Assembly: GCA_005518205.2 (NCBI GenBank)
Contig: RFFC02000007.1
Span: 83,269 to 147,268 of the forward strand
Reading direction: 5' to 3'
Origin: Hormoscilla sp. GUM202
GTDB taxonomy: Bacteria; Cyanobacteriota; Cyanobacteriia; Cyanobacteriales; Desertifilaceae
DNA length: 64,000 nt
Shown piece by piece: positions 20,145 to 29,149 of the stretch. A program made the position numbers and the translations under genes. The notes beneath the pieces are model-generated. The model searched no databases, was not told the DNA's origin, and was given only the letters and a program-made list of their open reading frames with translations. The number at the start of each line of letters is the position of its first letter. The stretch's first letter is position 1.

Positions 20145-20386
20145 CGTCGTTCCTCCACCAATAATTTAGAGGCGGCGATCCCTTTAGCCTGGATGGGTTT
20201 GACGACGGGAAAAGCTGATAATCCTCCAGGAGTAATCTTGAACGCTGGATCTAGCGCTAAGCGCCTTAAAGTTGGGGGTAAGTTGCTGCTTGGCTGTAAA
20301 CTTTGGACAAACTCCAGAGTTTGTCGGGCTTCGGCTTCGCTCAATCGGTCAATGCTATGGTGTAATAATTCTTTAGTTGAGTTCAT
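20141..20386 (-). CDS. vapB: VapB-like antitoxin
   Basis: Small protein beginning MNSTKELLHHSIDRLSEAEAR, the helical N-terminus of antitoxins paired with this type of PIN toxin; 81 residues. The frame is open further upstream to 20524, but the added segment overlaps the dehydrogenase gene and is unlike the family, so the ATG at 20386 is preferred. With the toxin destroyed it may be an orphan antitoxin. Confidence 0.7.
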   Translation of the reverse strand: MNSTKELLHHSIDRLSEAEARQTLEFVQSLQPSSNLPPTLRRLALDPAFKITPGGLSAFPVVKPIQAKGIAASKLLVEERR

Positions 20387-20505
20387 TTGCAAGCACCTTG
20401 TCTTAGCTTCTCTAGATCGATGATCAATCAAAATTGTGTCATCGGTCATTACTTGTCGGAAATCTAGCTGATCAACTAGATTGTTGTCCATAGTCGAATT
20501 ATACC

Positions 20506-21396
20506 ATGCACAAACAAATTGCATTTCTCGGACTCGGCATGATGGGCGGTCCCATGACCGCTAATCTGGCACGCAGCGGTCTCCAGGTAATGGCCTGGAA
20601 TCGCACGAGCGATCGGCCCGGAGTGGAAATTGCTGCAAGTGCGGGGGCGCAAGTGGTATCATCCATTCAGGAGGCGGTGTCGTCCGCTGAGGTAATTTTC
20701 ACCTGCGTGGGGGACGTACCCGACGTGGAAGCTGTCATCCTCGGACCGGAAGGGGCGGCGGCATTTGCCCAACCGGGAACTTTAGTGGTAGATATGAGTA
20801 CGATCGGGCCCGTAGCAGCGCGGAAAATTGGCGCCGAACTGCAACAACGTCAACTGCGCTTTTTGGATGCGCCAATTTCTGGGGGGGACATCGGGGCGCA
20901 AAAAGGCACCCTGGTAATTATGGTAGGGGGCGACGAGCAAGATTTTACCGAATGCAAGCCCTTATTTGAAATCATGGGAAAGACAATTCGCCTTTGCGGA
21001 CCAGTAGGTAGCGGTCAGGCGGTGAAACTCTGCAATCAGGTGCTTTGTGCCGTCAATATAATGAGTTTATGCGAAGCGATCAAACTGGCAGAACAACAGG
21101 AAATTGACCCCATGTTAATGGTAGAAGTTTGTAGCAAAGGTGCGGCGGGGTCTTGGGCGCTGTCAAACTTGGGACCGAAAATTGCTGACGCTGACTTGGC
21201 ACCTGGTTTCGCGATCAAGCATCTTCTTAAAGACTTGAGGTTGGTACGGGAAAGTCTTCAGTCTTCTGGTCAGATTTTGCCCGGAATGGATATGGCCGAT
21301 CGCTTTTTACAGATAGTTAAAGAACTCGATGGCGGTATCGGTGGCGAACTGGGAACTCAGGCCATGATTCGTGCTTATCGAGAAGGTGGTTCTTAG
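20506..21396 (+). CDS. NAD(P)-binding 3-hydroxyisobutyrate dehydrogenase-family protein
   Basis: Beta-hydroxyacid dehydrogenase; members act on 3-hydroxyisobutyrate, tartronate semialdehyde or succinic semialdehyde, and the exact substrate is not readable. Rossmann start IAFLGLGMMGGPMTANL; substrate-binding signature FLDAPISGGDIGAQKGTL; catalytic Lys in GSGQAVKLCNQ; C-terminal all-helical domain with KDLRLV. 296 residues. It diverges from vapB. Confidence 0.9.
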   Translation: MHKQIAFLGLGMMGGPMTANLARSGLQVMAWNRTSDRPGVEIAASAGAQVVSSIQEAVSSAEVIFTCVGDVPDVEAVILGPEGAAAFAQPGTLVVDMSTIGPVAARKIGAELQQRQLRFLDAPISGGDIGAQKGTLVIMVGGDEQDFTECKPLFEIMGKTIRLCGPVGSGQAVKLCNQVLCAVNIMSLCEAIKLAEQQEIDPMLMVEVCSKGAAGSWALSNLGPKIADADLAPGFAIKHLLKDLRLVRESLQSSGQILPGMDMADRFLQIVKELDGGIGGELGTQAMIRAYREGGS

Positions 21397-21543
21397 TTGC
21401 GCTGGTGGGCGATCGCCCACTAGCCCCGATCGTGCTATTGTTGAAATTGGGTTAATCTCGAAGCTGTATCGGCCGTTTGATAACGAATTGTTGCGGACAA
21501 CCATTGAATGTCAAGGTAAAAATGAGGAGGATTAAAACAAAAC

Positions 21544-22742
21544 ATGAGTTTTTCAAACAGTGAAACTCCTGGCACAGACCAGTTACGAACAAAGCGAGTG
21601 ATATCAATAGATATGTTGCGGGGACTGGTGATGATTTTAATGGTGCTAGATCATGTGCGACATTTTTTCTCTAATGTTGGCTTCCGCCCTACAGATTTGA
21701 CCCAGACAAACGTACCTCTGTTTCTCACGCGCTGGGTTACGCATTTGTGCGCCCCTACATTTATATTTTTGGCTGGGTAGCAGCCTATCTTTATTTTAGG
21801 AACCGACCGCAAAGTAAGCAAGCACTTTCACAGTATCTGATCGTTCGTGGCCTGTGGTTAGTGTTTCTGGAATTGACAGTAGTACGTTTTGGCTGGCTAT
21901 TCGATCCAACATACTCTTTTTCTATGGCACAGGTAATATGGGCAATTGGTTGGTCGATGGTCGTTTTAGCAGCATTAATTTATTTGCCAATTCCCGTGAT
22001 ATCTGCAATAGGCATTTTGCTCATAGGTGGACACAATTTATTCGATCATATTCAGGCGGAACAACTAGGAAGATGGGGTTGGTTGTGGGCGGTACTTCAC
22101 GAACAAAAAATGTTCACACTTTTTGCTAATAAAAAATTGTTCATTTCTTATCCCCTCATTCCTTGGGTTGGAGTGATGGCAACAGGTTATGCATTTGGGA
22201 CTGTATTTAACATGGGAAAAACTCAGAGGCTGCGACTGTTACGGCGGTTAGGACTGGGTTTAATTACTGGCTTTGTAGTTCTCCGCGCCTTGAATGTATA
22301 TGGCGATCCGCACCCTTGGTCAGTGCAAAGCAATTTTTCCTATACCATACTATCATTTATCAACTGTCATAAATATCCACCGTCATTGCTTTATTTGTTA
22401 ATCACACTAGGTCTGGCAATGCTATTGCTTTACCTGTTTGAAAAGCAGAGATGGAGGATTTTTAACCCTCTAGTGTTATTCGGTCGGGTTCCTTTATTTT
22501 TTTATATAGTCCACATTTGGCTCATCCATTTTGCTGCCATTTTACTGGCTTTACCTAAATATGGGATAAAAGCAATTACTATGCCCTTTTTAGTCTCCCG
22601 CCTGATGCCAGCCGACTATGGATATGATTTACCAATGATTTACAATCTTTCGATAATCACGATCATTCTGCTTTATCCCCTCTGTGATTGGTTTGTGAAA
22701 TACAAGGCAAAGCATCCTAGCAAATGGTTAAAATACTTGTAA
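21544..22742 (+). pseudogene. DUF1624-type membrane acyltransferase with a one-base frameshift
   Basis: Multi-pass membrane protein of the heparan-alpha-glucosaminide N-acetyltransferase-like group (DUF1624), whose cyanobacterial function is not established. The first frame (21544-21780) has [24 protein letters not shown] and ends just after [10 protein letters not shown]. The protein continues in the next frame with [10 protein letters not shown] through 22742, with about eight further hydrophobic helices. A single missing base near 21777 explains the break. It could be a true mutation or a sequencing error. Confidence 0.8.
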
Positions 22743-22978
22743 ATATTCGTCACATCCTACAGTGGGGCAATAGTTCGTAGGTTGGGTTGACGACCAGGAA
22801 ACCCCAACTCTTATGTAGCTCAATGCTGATGGGCCTGGTACGCGATCGCCGCTCACTGACTCCACCGGTAGGAGAGGCGATCGCACCCTCCCGAGAGGAA
22901 ATCGGGAGGTGAGGATCTCATAAATAGATAATCATTGGTAGGGTAAAGTCAACGAGATAATAAATTTTGAAGGGGGGG

Positions 22979-23008
22979 TTGACATTGTGGGTCTTCTGTG
23001 GATATGAT
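22979..23008 (+). promoter_or_regulatory. Sigma70-type promoter, first copy
   Basis: TTGACA (22979-22984), an 18-bp spacer and TATGAT (23003-23008). No intact gene follows within several hundred bases. Confidence 0.5.
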
Positions 23009-23518
23009 GGAGAAGCCCAGGTAATGTTAATCGAGAAGCTGTATGGGCTTGCAGGAGCGCGGAATTACATTGTCGAACACGGTCGCGATCTGGTTTTGGG
23101 TTGGTTAACGATCGGTTAAGCGATCGGCAAGGGGAGGCAAAACACTAAAGTGTTTACTACGAACGAGGCGATCGCACCCTCGCTGGGAGAGAAGAGATAG
23201 GGGCGTGAGGGCAGGGTGGCGCAGCCATATGCTTGGCCCCGGAGGCGATATTTGTAAAAATGAGATGTACCCAATGCCCAGAAACCAGGTAACGAGGAGC
23301 CAAACCTGGTTTCTCAACTTTGACAACTGATTGGGAATTGCTATAGGTTAAGTAACGTTCGGAAACCCAACCTACCCCGATCGCGGCTACAAGACAACCG
23401 AGACTCCACCGGTCTGGGAGGCGATCGCACCGGAGAAGAGATGGGGGCGTGGGGACCTTATAGATAGATGATCGCCGGTGGGGCAGCGTCAAGGAGATGA
23501 TAAATTTTGAAGGGGGGG

Positions 23519-23548
23519 TTGACATTGTGGGTCTTCTGTGGATATGAT
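23519..23548 (+). promoter_or_regulatory. Sigma70-type promoter, second copy
   Basis: Same TTGACA-N18-TATGAT in the second repeat, about 120 bp upstream of the start codon of the RTX-like remnant at 23670, which it may once have served. Confidence 0.5.
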
Positions 23549-23669
23549 GGAGAAGATCCGATGATGTTAATGGAGAAGCTGTACGGGCTTGCGTGGCATA
23601 GCAGGAGCATAGTCTGACGCGAAATAGACAAGTGAGACCTCCGTTGTAGTATTAACAGAGGTAGGAGTT

Positions 23670-24081
23670 ATGGCAACTTTTAGGCTGACAACTGAACAGA
23701 CGTGAAGAGGATACAATCGTTGTTGAAAGTGCTTCAAGGCGCGACACAGATATAATCTTGAGGTTTGATAACCAAGATAAGATTGACCTGAGTGCTTTCG
23801 ATGATATTGACGCGCAAGAGTGATGAGGCGATACCACGTGGACGACGTAATGTAATTCTGAGAGGAGAGTTTGAGCGACTGGCGCCGATCGGAGTTACCA
23901 AAAATCAGCTATCCCCTGAAATGTTTATATCACCGATGACAGTCCTGTTATTGAAGAGATTATTGGTAATAATCTTCTCAATAGCGAGACTGGGATACGA
24001 GAACGTCTAGAGGGTGGCCCAGGCAATGATGTCATTATTGGTAACCGTGGTGCGGACATTCGCAGTATCGAGTTCGGCTAG
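23670..24081 (+). pseudogene. Hemolysin-type (RTX) calcium-binding repeat protein remnant
   Basis: A start codon with an AGGTAGGAG ribosome site opens MATFRLTTEQ but stops after a few codons. Other frames then give RFDNQDKIDLSAFDDID, a typical RTX beta-roll cap, and finally LEGGPGNDVIIGNRGAD, a nonapeptide calcium-binding repeat, ending with TAG at 24079-24081. Several frameshifts separate the pieces. In cyanobacteria such proteins are secreted or surface proteins. Confidence 0.65.
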
Positions 24082-24166
24082 TAAGTTCGTAGGTTGGGTT
24101 TCCTTACGTCAACCCAACCAAGTTGTGCTATAGTTAAGGTATGGATGGGCGATGGAGGTAGAGTTG

Positions 24167-24586
24167 ATGGGTTTAGTTTATGCAGAAATTGAGCTGATTC
24201 GTGGTGCCGATATAGTTTTGTTCCAAGAGGGCCAATTGCCAGCAGATCAAATTAGGCGACTCAAGGTAAATGCTCTAGTAGATAGTGGTGCTTATATGCT
24301 GGCAATCAATCAGCAGATTAAAACTCAGCTCGATCTGCGCAAGGTGGGCGAGCAAGTGGCAGAATTAGCGGATGGTACACAGACGAGACTTGAAATTGTC
24401 GGTCCTGTAGATGTTCAGTTTGAAAATCGATCGACTACTGTCAGGGCTATGGTATTACCTGGTGATTCTGAAGTATTGTTAGGTTCAATTCCCATGGAAG
24501 ATATGGATGTGCTTATCGATCCCAAGCAACAAAAGTTGATTGTTAACCCCGAAAGTCCTTATATAGCCAAAAAGTCATTAAAATGA
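24167..24586 (+). CDS. Clan AA retropepsin-like aspartic protease family protein
   Basis: Single-domain aspartyl-protease fold. The catalytic motif ALVDSGAYMLAI (DSG) is at about residue 42, and the second conserved hydrophobic-GD/G block is VLLGSIPMEDMDVLIDP. 139 residues from the ATG at 24167 (MGLVYAEIELI); an ATG 15 bases earlier is also open. Retropepsin-like proteins of this size probably dimerise. Substrate unknown. Confidence 0.75.
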   Translation: MGLVYAEIELIRGADIVLFQEGQLPADQIRRLKVNALVDSGAYMLAINQQIKTQLDLRKVGEQVAELADGTQTRLEIVGPVDVQFENRSTTVRAMVLPGDSEVLLGSIPMEDMDVLIDPKQQKLIVNPESPYIAKKSLK

Positions 24587-24732
24587 AACCAAATTTACGG
24601 GAGCATTTCCAGAACAGTCTTGTCCCTATTGTTGCTCTCTTCCTCTGGCAATTTTTTATAAGCTAGCGGAACTGAGGTGCCACGCCAGTAGGGTGCGTTA
24701 GCTAAAGGCGTAACGTACAGTACAGTTGACTA

Positions 24733-25396
24733 CTAAATATTCTCAGGATTTAATCCCATTTCCATTAATTTAGCTGCCAACTGTTCGGCCCTTTCTTGAA
24801 CCTGTCGCAGTCGCGCTTGTTCTTCCCTAATTAAATTTTCCACCAGTGGGGGCCAAAGGACTGTATCCACTGATAAAACCAGTTGCGGAAACTGCACAGA
24901 ATTGAAGGATTGCCCTCTTGTATATTCTACCCGATCGTAACCATCCAGACCTTCAGGATTACTCAAAATCCATACGTGCTCCCTATTGGGATCCATTATC
25001 CAATATTCGGGAATATCGATCGAGGCATATTCAGCCCGTTTGCGGATATAATCTTCCCGCCAGTTCTCATTGGTTACTTCAACTACTAAGGTTGGCACTT
25101 CCCCAAACTCAAGAATACCCGCACCCGCTCCGGCGCAGCATTGGGACCATAGATCTTCTGAGCAAACTACGACATCTGGAATTCTCGATGAATCTACTTC
25201 TGTTCTGACCCCAGTGAAACTTGTCGCAACTAATGATATCTTGACTGGCAAAGTGACATTTGAGGATATAGGCGAGAAAATCACAGATTCTGGTATGTAA
25301 TGATGTTGGTGTTGCCATTGCAATCAAACGTCCTCGGAATAGCTCGTAGATAACATCCGGTTCTCCCTGGTAGAACCGATATTCCTCAAATGTCAT
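24733..25396 (-). pseudogene. Uma2-family (DUF820) nuclease-like gene with a frameshift
   Basis: The N-terminal part from 25396 reads MTFEEYRFYQGEPDVIYELFRGRL. The C-terminal part in another frame has SSRIPDVVV, VPTLVVEV and the ending LAAKLMEMGLNPENI. The frame changes near 25225-25240 (ISLVATSFTGVRTEV belongs to the second frame). The Uma2 core is a PD-(D/E)xK-like fold; D in IPDVVV and E in VVEV are kept. A solo IS end sits 19 bp upstream of the start and may have removed the promoter. Confidence 0.8.
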
Positions 25397-25414
25397 TGTC
25401 TTCGCCGGTGCTAC

Positions 25415-25524
25415 GGGAGCATCCCACTAATGCAATGAGTAAATATACTTAGGAGAGGAGCCAAGTAGTGAGATCATTAGCAAAAGGGTAGACAATGGGC
25501 TAAAATAGGGATGAAACTCACCCG
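25415..25524. repeat. Solo end of an ISKra4-type element
   Basis: 110 bp beginning GGGAGCATCCCACTAATGCA, the exact reverse complement of 63836-63945, the right end of the remnant at the window's far side. Confidence 0.88.
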
Positions 25525-25948
25525 GATAACTAATTTGTTCCCCAAGTCAATTCATGCCGTTACATCCAAAGGATTTGAATTGAAAATAATTCTCTTTATC
25601 ATCGCTTTTTGTATTCAATTTTTATAGGTCGCAACTTAAGTTACTCTATTATATCAAGTCTCTGTCACAGTCAGCAATTCAAAATTCCCAAGATCCTGGG
25701 TTTACACCCGTGGCGGACAATAGCGCAAGATATAAGATATGATAAAGCTTACACTACCCATAGGCGGGAGGCGGGAGCCGGACAAACTAACGTTACCAGG
25801 CGGTCCCCTGGTAACGTGAAATCTCCTGGACTCCCTCTCTAGGCGCCAATCGCGTCTGGCAAGCACGCTTCGTGCTTACTACGAACCCCGGAAGCACGCT
25901 TCGTGCTTACTACGAACCCGGAAGCACTTTAGTGCTTACTACGAACGA
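25525..25948. other. Gene-free stretch with hairpins and palindromic repeats
   Basis: Holds a perfect 10-bp-stem hairpin at 25791-25816 (CGTTACCAGG/CCTGGTAACG, 6-base loop). From about 25860 there are three successive copies of an AGCAC-TT-GTGCTTACTACGAAC palindrome. No gene seen. Confidence 0.65.
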
Positions 25949-26026
25949 CAATTATTGTTATTTTAATTAAAAACGAGACAGAAGTAAGCTAAAATAAAAA
26001 GAGGATATTTTTAAGGATTGATAACA

Positions 26027-26410
26027 ATGTCGTACAGTCTAGACTTAAGGCAAAAAGTTATAACTTATCTAGAGAATGGTGGCTCCATTACGAAGGCAGC
26101 GAAAATTTTTGGAATAGGACGAGCCACTATATACAGATGGTTAAATCGTCAAAACCTAGAGCCAACCAAGGTGGAACGACGTCAGAGAAAACTGGATTGG
26201 AAAGCATTAGAAAAAGATGTCCAAGAAAATCCTGATGCCAAATTGATAGAGAGAGCTAAAAAATTTGGAGTCCACCCGACTGCTATCTGGTATGCACTCA
26301 ACAAAATACAAATTACCCGAAAAAAAAAAGAACTCCGGTATCGAGAAAGAAACAGAGAAGAAAGAATAAAGTATTATAGAATTTTGCCTTATCAAAATGT
26401 ATGGAAGTGA
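26027..26410 (+). CDS. IS630-family transposase, N-terminal frame (helix-turn-helix)
   Basis: MSYSLDLRQKVITYLENGGS is followed by two helix-turn-helix units (SITKAAKIFGIGRATIYRWL; AKKFGVHPTAIWYAL). Ends 26410, overlapping the second frame by 14 nt. Either a programmed -1 frameshift joins the two, as known in some IS630/ISY100 relatives, or the gene is broken. Confidence 0.75.
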   Translation: MSYSLDLRQKVITYLENGGSITKAAKIFGIGRATIYRWLNRQNLEPTKVERRQRKLDWKALEKDVQENPDAKLIERAKKFGVHPTAIWYALNKIQITRKKKELRYRERNREERIKYYRILPYQNVWK

Positions 26411-26870
26411 AAGTCTTGTATTCATTGATGAGTCAGGGTTTGAGGATATTCAGTCTTGTATTTATGGATGGTCGAAAAAAGGTAAAAAAGTGTATGGAGA
26501 AAAACAAGGGAAACGGGGAACCAGAGAAAATTTAGTAGCAGGACGAAGAAAAAAAGAAAAAGATTTAATTGCGCCAATGTTATTTAGAGGTAGTCTAAAT
26601 GCTGATGGATTTGAAGGTTGGTTAGTAAAATATTTATTACCCGAATTAAAAATTATTTCAATATTAATCATGGACAATGCACCTATTCATAGAAAGAACG
26701 TGATTAGAGATTTAGTAGAGTCAGCAGGTCATAAAGTATTATTTTTGCCAAAATACTCTCCCGACCTCAATGATATTGAGCATGATTTTAGTGCCTTAAA
26801 GAGAGCCAGAATGTATGCACCTGTAGGCACATCTTTGGATGAAGTTATCCGGGATTATTGTGCTATTTAG
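26397..26870 (+). CDS. IS630-family transposase, C-terminal frame (DDE domain)
   Basis: DDE catalytic domain with LVFIDESGFED (first D), ISILIMDNAPIHRK (second D) and YSPDLNDIEHDFSALK (third acidic position). The end is slightly short after VIRDYCAI. Expression probably needs frameshifting from the upstream frame. Confidence 0.75.
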   Translation: MYGSESLVFIDESGFEDIQSCIYGWSKKGKKVYGEKQGKRGTRENLVAGRRKKEKDLIAPMLFRGSLNADGFEGWLVKYLLPELKIISILIMDNAPIHRKNVIRDLVESAGHKVLFLPKYSPDLNDIEHDFSALKRARMYAPVGTSLDEVIRDYCAI

Positions 26871-26916
26871 TGCTGTTTTCATTCTTATTTAAAACAACTA
26901 TAACAATTAACTTGCC

Positions 26917-27912
26917 ATGCAATTTATCGATCGAGTAGAGATTCAGGTTAAGGCGGGAGATGGAGGCGACGGGTTAGTAGCTTTTCGCCGCGAAAAGTAC
27001 GTTCCTGCTGGAGGACCGTCGGGAGGAAATGGTGGCAAAGGTGGTGATGTGGTTTTAGTTGGGACTCCACATTTGCAAACTTTGCTGGATTTTAAGTACA
27101 AGCATATCTTTAAGGCCGACAATGGCAAGCGCGGCGGACCGAAGAATTGTACAGGTGCTAATGGGGCCGATCGCATTCTGGAAGTTCCCTGTGGCACTGC
27201 TATCTATAATGCCGAAACTGATGATTTCATCGGAGATATTATAGCAGAATCCGAGACGATCGTAGTTGCTAACGGAGGCAAAGGAGGTCTGGGAAATCAA
27301 CATTTTCTCAGTAACCGCAACCGCGCCCCCGAATATGCTTTACCCGGGTTACCCGGAGAAGAATTTAGCTTGCGCTTGGAGTTAAAGCTATTAGCTGAAG
27401 TCGGAATTATTGGTCTCCCTAATGCTGGCAAATCTACTTTAATTTCCGTAATATCTGCTGCTAAGCCGAAAATTGCCGATTACCCCTTTACGACATTAGT
27501 CCCCAGCTTGGGAGTTGTGCGCAAACCCACAGGTGATGGCACCGTGTTTGCTGATATTCCGGGCTTGATCGCAGGGGCCCATACCGGTGCGGGTTTGGGT
27601 CACGAGTTTCTTCGACATATCGAACGCACCCGAGTTCTGCTACATTTGATTGATGTTACCAGTGAAGACCCGATCGCTAATTATCATATCATCGAACAGG
27701 AATTGCAAGCCTATGGTAGAGGGCTAGCAGCTCGTCCGCAAATTATCGCCCTCAATAAAGTAGATGCAGTAGATGATACCCTTGATGTTGGGGCGATCGC
27801 AGCCCAGTTACAGGCGATCCTCGGCCAAACCCCAGTTTTTCCCATATCAGCTGTTGCCCGGATCGGACTAGAGCCACTGCTACAAGAAATTTGGCAATTA
27901 TTATCACCTTAG
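26917..27912 (+). CDS. obgE: GTPase Obg, ribosome-associated
   Basis: Essential GTPase tied to 50S ribosome maturation. Glycine-rich Obg fold ([30 protein letters not shown]), then the G domain with G1 [12 protein letters not shown]3 DIPGL, G4 NKVD and G5 SAVA. 331 residues, lacking the acidic C-terminal extension of the E. coli protein. Its start at 26917 lies just 12 bp after the IS630 element, so the original promoter may have been displaced. Confidence 0.96.
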   Translation: MQFIDRVEIQVKAGDGGDGLVAFRREKYVPAGGPSGGNGGKGGDVVLVGTPHLQTLLDFKYKHIFKADNGKRGGPKNCTGANGADRILEVPCGTAIYNAETDDFIGDIIAESETIVVANGGKGGLGNQHFLSNRNRAPEYALPGLPGEEFSLRLELKLLAEVGIIGLPNAGKSTLISVISAAKPKIADYPFTTLVPSLGVVRKPTGDGTVFADIPGLIAGAHTGAGLGHEFLRHIERTRVLLHLIDVTSEDPIANYHIIEQELQAYGRGLAARPQIIALNKVDAVDDTLDVGAIAAQLQAILGQTPVFPISAVARIGLEPLLQEIWQLLSP

Positions 27913-27972
27913 CCTCGTTCCCACTGGCGACCCCTGGGAACACCAGGCTGCAAACTCCGCCTGCGCTAAGTA

Positions 27973-29143
27973 GTCAGACAAAATTAATTACATATTTTTC
28001 TCCAAAATTTTTTATGATTGTTTCAACGGAATCAACTAAGTTTTTCCAGCAAGAATAAGCATCGATTTCAATCCATTCGTATTTAATAAACCGCCACAAG
28101 ATTTCAATCAAATTCAAATGAGGTGAATAAGTGGGGAGATGGAATATAGTAATATTGCGTTCTTTCCATTCTTCAATCTTATCTTGAATAGCATCACTAG
28201 TATGGACAGATGCTTGGTCTACTACAATTACTGTTTGCTTTTCCATTCTCGTGGGAAAAAATGCATCGATACAAGCTATGACTACATCTGAATTAATATT
28301 TTGAGTAGATACATACGCTTCTAAATGATTGTGGCGATTCATTATTCCTAATACATTTAATCTGCGGCTACTCCGACTAGGTACTTCTATATATTCCCCA
28401 ATATTTTGCCATCCATAAGGGACACAAGGGATTAAATAAAACCCACTTTCATCTAAATAATACAAATTAATTTCCCCCAAATTGTCTAACAGTTTCAGTT
28501 GTTCAAGTTGTGCTTTTTTTTCCTCATACTCTTGAGCTGGGGGGCTGACAGCTACCCCTTTACGCATCCGATGCCAACTCATATTCATTGTTTTCAATAT
28601 TCTCTGAACAGTTTTAACACTTGTTTCAATTCCCCATTCTTCTTTGATTTTAGCCACCACTTTTTTTAATTGCCTCGGTTCTTCTTCAGTCCAGGCTTTA
28701 ATTTTTTCTTTTTGTTCGAGACTAAAGGTTTGCTTACGACCTCTTCCAGACTTATTATATAGTCCGACCATTCCCTCGGAATCCCAATTTTTAATCCAAT
28801 TGTAGATAGTTCTATAACTAACATCAAAGATTTCCATAAGTTCTTTAACTTTTTTATGTTCTCGATCTCGCAAAAGTAAACAATGTGCTCTTTGACGAAC
28901 TTGATGATGGCGACTTTGATGATAAATTCGTAAGAGCAATTTTGCAGAAAGCTCATTTATTTCGCGCATTAAAATCCTTCTTAATTTCTCCTAATTTATC
29001 GTCATATTATGTCAAATATATCTGGCCGGGGATGAGCATGAAAACCGACTCCCCGTTAGTTTGACAAAAATCTGCTACATGTACGAGTAGCTATATCTAG
29101 TATAACAAGTTTTCTCGATTTTGTGCAATTAATTTTGTCCAAC
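27973..29143 (-). mobile_element. Complete IS630-family element
   Basis: Inverted ends GTCAGACAAAATTAATT (left) and the complement of GTTGGACAAAATTAATT (right), flanked by TA on each side, the IS630/Tc1 target. One open transposase gene. Related end sequences reappear at 63602-63698. Confidence 0.88.
27974..28969 (-). CDS. IS630-family transposase
   Basis: 331 residues in one frame. N-terminal helix-turn-helix pair (IFDVSYRTIYNWIKNW, TSVKTVQRILKTM), then the DDE domain with LYYLDESGFYL, VIVVDQASVHTS and YSPHLNLIEILWRFIK. All three acidic catalytic positions are present, so the enzyme looks intact and the element could be active. Confidence 0.93.
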   Translation of the reverse strand: MREINELSAKLLLRIYHQSRHHQVRQRAHCLLLRDREHKKVKELMEIFDVSYRTIYNWIKNWDSEGMVGLYNKSGRGRKQTFSLEQKEKIKAWTEEEPRQLKKVVAKIKEEWGIETSVKTVQRILKTMNMSWHRMRKGVAVSPPAQEYEEKKAQLEQLKLLDNLGEINLYYLDESGFYLIPCVPYGWQNIGEYIEVPSRSSRRLNVLGIMNRHNHLEAYVSTQNINSDVVIACIDAFFPTRMEKQTVIVVDQASVHTSDAIQDKIEEWKERNITIFHLPTYSPHLNLIEILWRFIKYEWIEIDAYSCWKNLVDSVETIIKNFGEKYVINFV

Positions 29144-29149
29144 TACTTA

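Larger units (their letters stand above)
22921..23593 (+). repeat. Direct repeat, 540-bp period, carrying a promoter-like sequence
   Basis: 22921-23053 and 23461-23593 align base for base with an offset of 540. The core 22961-23014 / 23501-23554 is identical, and the rest diverges by scattered substitutions. Confidence 0.9.
22743..23669. other. Repeat-rich intergenic stretch with no gene
   Basis: Contains several AGGCGATCGCACC-type blocks, an AAACC(A/T)GGTTTCT palindrome near 23280-23320, a TTTACTACGAAC repeat near 23150, and a long direct repeat that carries a promoter-like sequence. No open frame with family features was seen. Confidence 0.6.
25950..26905 (+). mobile_element. IS630-type element (two-frame transposase)
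   Basis: Imperfect inverted ends (ATTGTTATTTTAATTAAAAAC at the left, its partner ATAACAAT at the right near 26903) enclose a transposase in two overlapping frames. The ends are approximate. Confidence 0.6.
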
